20,712 nt of DNA from Lindgomyces ingoldianus (lineage: Eukaryota; Ascomycota; Dothideomycetes; Pleosporales; Lindgomycetaceae). Below the pieces are notes generated by a model. It was not told the DNA's origin and did no database searches. It saw only the letters and a program-made list of their open reading frames with translations. The stretch covers positions 182,042 through 202,753 of the forward strand of contig NW_022985219.1 in assembly GCF_010093535.1 (NCBI RefSeq), in the 5' to 3' direction. Shown here one piece after another: positions 18,145 through 20,712 of the stretch. Position numbers and translations under genes: made by a program. Each line of letters opens with the position of its first letter. Position 1 is the first letter of the stretch.

Positions 18145-18428
18145 CTTAGTAGATGTAAATCTTTTCTTCTTTCTTTTTTACAAAGACTACTGCAAATGCA
18201 ACTAGGCTGTTGCTTTCTTAAATATGCCTTTATGCTAGCATCTTATCTATGTACTTCTAAAGAGCTTCTTTTTAAACTTATTACATAGTTCTATAGCTAA
18301 TGTAAGAGAAGTTTTTTTAGGTCTTCTAGTGTTTTAAACATGTCTTTGTATTCCTAGTATTTATTAGAGATAATAAATCTATTATTAAGTTTCTATGCTA
18401 TTTTAAACATTTCTACTTACTTTATTTC
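18145..18428 (-). pseudogene. Gypsy reverse transcriptase lead-in relic
   Basis: The minus strand reads AFAVVFVKKK near 18171-18199, followed by IYIY*DY, the Phe-Val-Lys-Lys...Asp-Tyr-Arg part of RT. Upstream of that, fragments up to 18428 fit the preceding linker. The element at 18429 cuts it off from its protease and gag. Confidence 0.8.
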
Positions 18429-19100
18429 TGTCACGGTATCCTCCCCGGATCCTAGACATAACCATATTAGACGCGTACTAGAGTATTATTAGTGCACGTC
18501 TAACACAAACACAACACAACATAGACATAAACTTAAGCATAAACTGCCTTAACACTAACTAAACCTAGAATAGGCTTAATTTATACCTAAAGCGCTTAGA
18601 CTTTTAAGCTAAGTATTTAATTACTAATTTTTTTTTAAACTTTTCTATTTCTTACATAACATCTTATACTTACTATAATACCTTACATAGTAATTAAACT
18701 AGACCTCTGTAAAGCTTTATAACCTTACTTATACATAATTATAACATTATGTTATGTTAAAACTTTAGCTAAAAATAGCCTTTAAATTTAATCTAATAAG
18801 CTTAGTACTTATATAACTCTAAGCTATTAAAGTAAGCTAAGAAGCTTTTTAAAAAGCACTTACTTTATAAAAAAGCTGCTACATTATAAGCTTAAAAGCT
18901 TTTTAAAAGGACTTTAAAAAACAGCTTTATGTTATTAAGCAGTCTGTTTCTACTTTAACTTTTATTATAGTAGTAAGAACTAAGAACTTACTAGCCTTAA
19001 AGCTTACTTAGAAGTTTAGAGATAGCTTAACTCTTTTCTGTCTAATGCTGCTTATAACTTGTAACCTTTTTATCTTAGTAATAAAATCTAACTAACTCTC
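18429..19100 (+). other. LTR start and leader of right-edge gypsy element
   Basis: 18429-18520 is less mutated (CCCCGGATCC, GACGCGTACT). From 18520 on it is AT-rich with no recognised coding. The LTR/leader boundary and primer site cannot be placed. Confidence 0.5.
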
Positions 19101-19800
19101 TAATCCTCTGCTGTTTAATAAAAAATAAAAAGACTTACCTTCTTTTCTACATAAGCTTTAATATAAACTTAAAGAAAACATAGACTAATTCCCCTCTAAA
19201 CACTTTTAGTTACTATATACCTACTTTTAACTTAACTATAATGTAACAACCTTAATTAACTTACTAATAAATAAAAATATTATTAACTTAGATTAATTTA
19301 TAGCATTTCTGTAAGTAACTTATAGAAACCTAAATAAAAAGTTAATAGCCTTAAGTTGCCTAAACACTTTATAATAAAAAAAAAAAGCTTTACTTTACAC
19401 TTTACTAAGTTTTACTAACTTGCATCTAATATAAGCTTAAATAAAATAGGTCTAATTATAGCTTTATATAACTCCCTCTTAGCTAAACTGTAACATGCTA
19501 TAGTAGAAGAACCTCTTCTAAACAACCTTAATGCGTATGCAAACTTAATTACTACTTATAATAATAATATAAGGTTCTTTCTTATATAAGCTTTAATACA
19601 CCTTTAAACTAGCGTAGTTGCAAATAAGGACTTTAACATAATAAAAATTAATTTAAATTATGCTCTAGTTAGTTCTAAAAAGTGTAAAGATGATAAGAAA
19701 AAAAGTTAATGCTTTAAGTATAGTAAACATAGTTATATTTTTTAAAACTACTTTATTCCTCTTTTTTAAGTCTACATAAGTAGTGCTGCTAGCACTTATT
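19101..19800 (+). pseudogene. Gypsy gag relic
   Basis: The frame from 19135 reads LPSFLHKL, ENID*FPSKH, LNYNVTTLINLLINKNIINL, FIAFL*VTYRNLNKK and RLNTL-like text. This is the well-known gypsy gag core (Phe-x-x-x-Tyr-Gly-Asp-Pro), with stops at former Gln/Trp/Arg codons. It is in a different frame from the protease below, as expected from a gag-pol frameshift or a later indel. Confidence 0.75.
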
Positions 19801-20029
19801 AAAAATTTTTACTATTTTATTTTTATTTTTATAAGGGCTTTAACTTATATTTAAGCTTTAATTTTTTTTACTACTTTTAACGCAGCTGCAGCTATAGCAG
19901 TAGAAACCTGTAAAAAGGCTTATCCTAAGGCTAAGTTGCCTCTTAGGACTAATTTAACACTAGATCTTTACTAACTTATAGGCTAAGTCCCCTACTAATA
20001 ACTAGAAGTACTAAGTTAATATTTCTATA

Positions 20030-20420
20030 TATTTATAATAAGAAACTATATTAGCTCTAATATAAGCTTTTATTAACTTAGGAGTAAATAGCATAGGTTA
20101 CATTAATAAAGAACTAGCGCGTAAACTAAATCTTTAATTAATACTACTTACCTAAATAATTTACTTAACTAGATTTAATAGAAAATAACTTAAAAAAAGT
20201 TTTATCTTTTATACTATAACTATTATAATTACCTACTAACACTGTAAGGAGTAGATTAAGCTTTATGTAATAAACATAGAATGTTATAACCTAATTTTAG
20301 GACAACTATAGCTATATTAGCATAAGGTTGCTTTTAATTACTAAAAGTAAGTTCTAAACTTTAACTTTTTCTAATGCTAAAATATATGCTTATGCTTACA
20401 CCTAAATAATACCTAAGTAG
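20030..20420 (+). pseudogene. Gypsy aspartic protease relic, active Asp lost
   Basis: Reads LALI*AFINLGVNSIGYI, then ELARKLNL, then INIECYNLILGQL*LY. This matches the retrotransposon protease layout (Asp-Ser-Gly-Ala...Asn-Phe-Ile; Asp-Leu-Ile-Leu-Gly). The active-site Asp is Asn (AAC 20075-20077), and Ser-Gly-Ala reads Leu-Gly-Val. Confidence 0.82.
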
Positions 20421-20712
20421 CACTTAATATAAAAGGTTTTTAGATCTACTTTTTAATAACTTAGAAAAAAACTACTTAAGTAAAGCTAACAAGCTAGGCC
20501 TCTTACTAAAATAGGCTACATAAAATAATTTAATAACTACTTAAACCTAAAGAAAAAAAAAGCCTTTAAAAAATCTTTACTTACTTAATTTAGACATAAA
20601 CTAGGACTAAACAGCAGATAGACATCTGCTATATAGTGTTAGATATGCGCACCTACTGTTAAGACAGGAGGAACGTTTGACGAAAGCTGCTACATAGTAC
20701 GAGCAATAAGCT
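20421..20712 (+). other. Downstream pol region, ending in a less mutated patch
   Basis: 20421-20630 is AT-rich, probably the protease-RT linker. From about 20636 the sequence turns GC-richer and lacks RIP signs (TGTTAGATATGCGCACC...). It may be the start of another insertion; it opens with TG, but the window ends before this can be tested. Confidence 0.35.

Larger units (their letters stand above)
13065..18428 (-). mobile_element. Minus-strand Ty3/gypsy relic, host of three nested insertions
   Basis: Read on the minus strand from 18428 down: RT lead-in, RT palm, RNase H, then about 1.5 kb in which integrase is expected but not confirmed. It is interrupted by the 162-bp insertion (17978), the TRIM-like element (16893) and the Fot1/pogo element (14660). 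In each case the coding frame resumes when the insert and one target duplication are removed. Its own LTRs are not identified: the right end is cut by the element at 18429, and the left boundary against L3 is uncertain. It is more RIP-mutated than any of its inserts. Confidence 0.8.
18429..20712 (+). mobile_element. 5' part of a plus-strand Ty3/gypsy element, cut by window edge
   Basis: Starts TGTCACGGTATCC at 18429, a TG start typical of fungal gypsy LTRs and similar to the LTR at 465. The first about 90 bases keep CpG sites, after which RIP is heavy. The LTR end is not visible without the 3' partner. Gag and protease relics follow on the plus strand. The left half of a target duplication would be ATTTC (18424-18428). 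Confidence 0.72.

Overview
No intact gene is visible in this window. It is a nest of dead transposable elements from a filamentous ascomycete (Pezizomycotina). A Dothideomycete-like host is my inference from the style of the elements. The signature is repeat-induced point mutation (RIP): differences between repeat copies are almost all C to T or G to A, TpA is in great excess, conserved Trp, Gln and Arg codons read as TAG, TAA or TGA, and catalytic Asp/Glu codons read as Asn/Lys. Most of the window is very AT-rich, with short GC-rich islands that are mostly element ends or small late insertions.

Layout. (1) 1-639 is the 3' end of a plus-strand LTR retrotransposon cut by the window edge: internal DNA, polypurine tract, 175-bp LTR, little RIP. 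(2) 640-1838 and about 3648-4707 are two copies of one unit, made of minisatellite-like arrays followed by a 280-bp LTR (L1, L2). Between them, 1839-3400 holds an inverted, truncated Ty1/copia gag relic. (3) 4428-13064 reads as a plus-strand Ty1/copia element (LTR L2, gag, pre-integrase, integrase, LTR L3) that lacks reverse transcriptase and RNase H. It is interrupted by a 214-bp solo LTR (target duplication CTTTT) and by a complete 4,829-bp Ty3/gypsy chromovirus-type element, 6576-11404 (291-bp LTRs, target duplication AAAAT). The gypsy element has itself lost the RT core, RNase H and integrase core. (4) 13065-18428 is a minus-strand Ty3/gypsy relic (RT, RNase H; integrase not confirmed). 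It is interrupted by a 1,865-bp Fot1/pogo DNA transposon (TA duplication), a 476-bp TRIM-like element (136-bp LTRs, duplication CATCT) and a 162-bp TG...CA insertion (duplication GTGGT/GTAGT). (5) 18429-20712 is the 5' part of another plus-strand Ty3/gypsy element (LTR start, gag, protease), cut by the right edge.

The nesting is well supported. For the gypsy element in copia, and for the pogo, TRIM and 162-bp insertions in the minus-strand gypsy, removing the insert plus one target duplication restores a continuous relic reading frame. Relative age can therefore be read directly: the copia and minus-strand gypsy hosts are oldest and most mutated, and the small insertions are youngest or were too short for RIP. 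The most interesting points are that RIP stops about 130 bp inside both ends of the 6576-11404 element, that all catalytic residues of the pogo transposase and copia integrase are lost by RIP-type changes, and the unexplained inverted arrangement at 640-4707.
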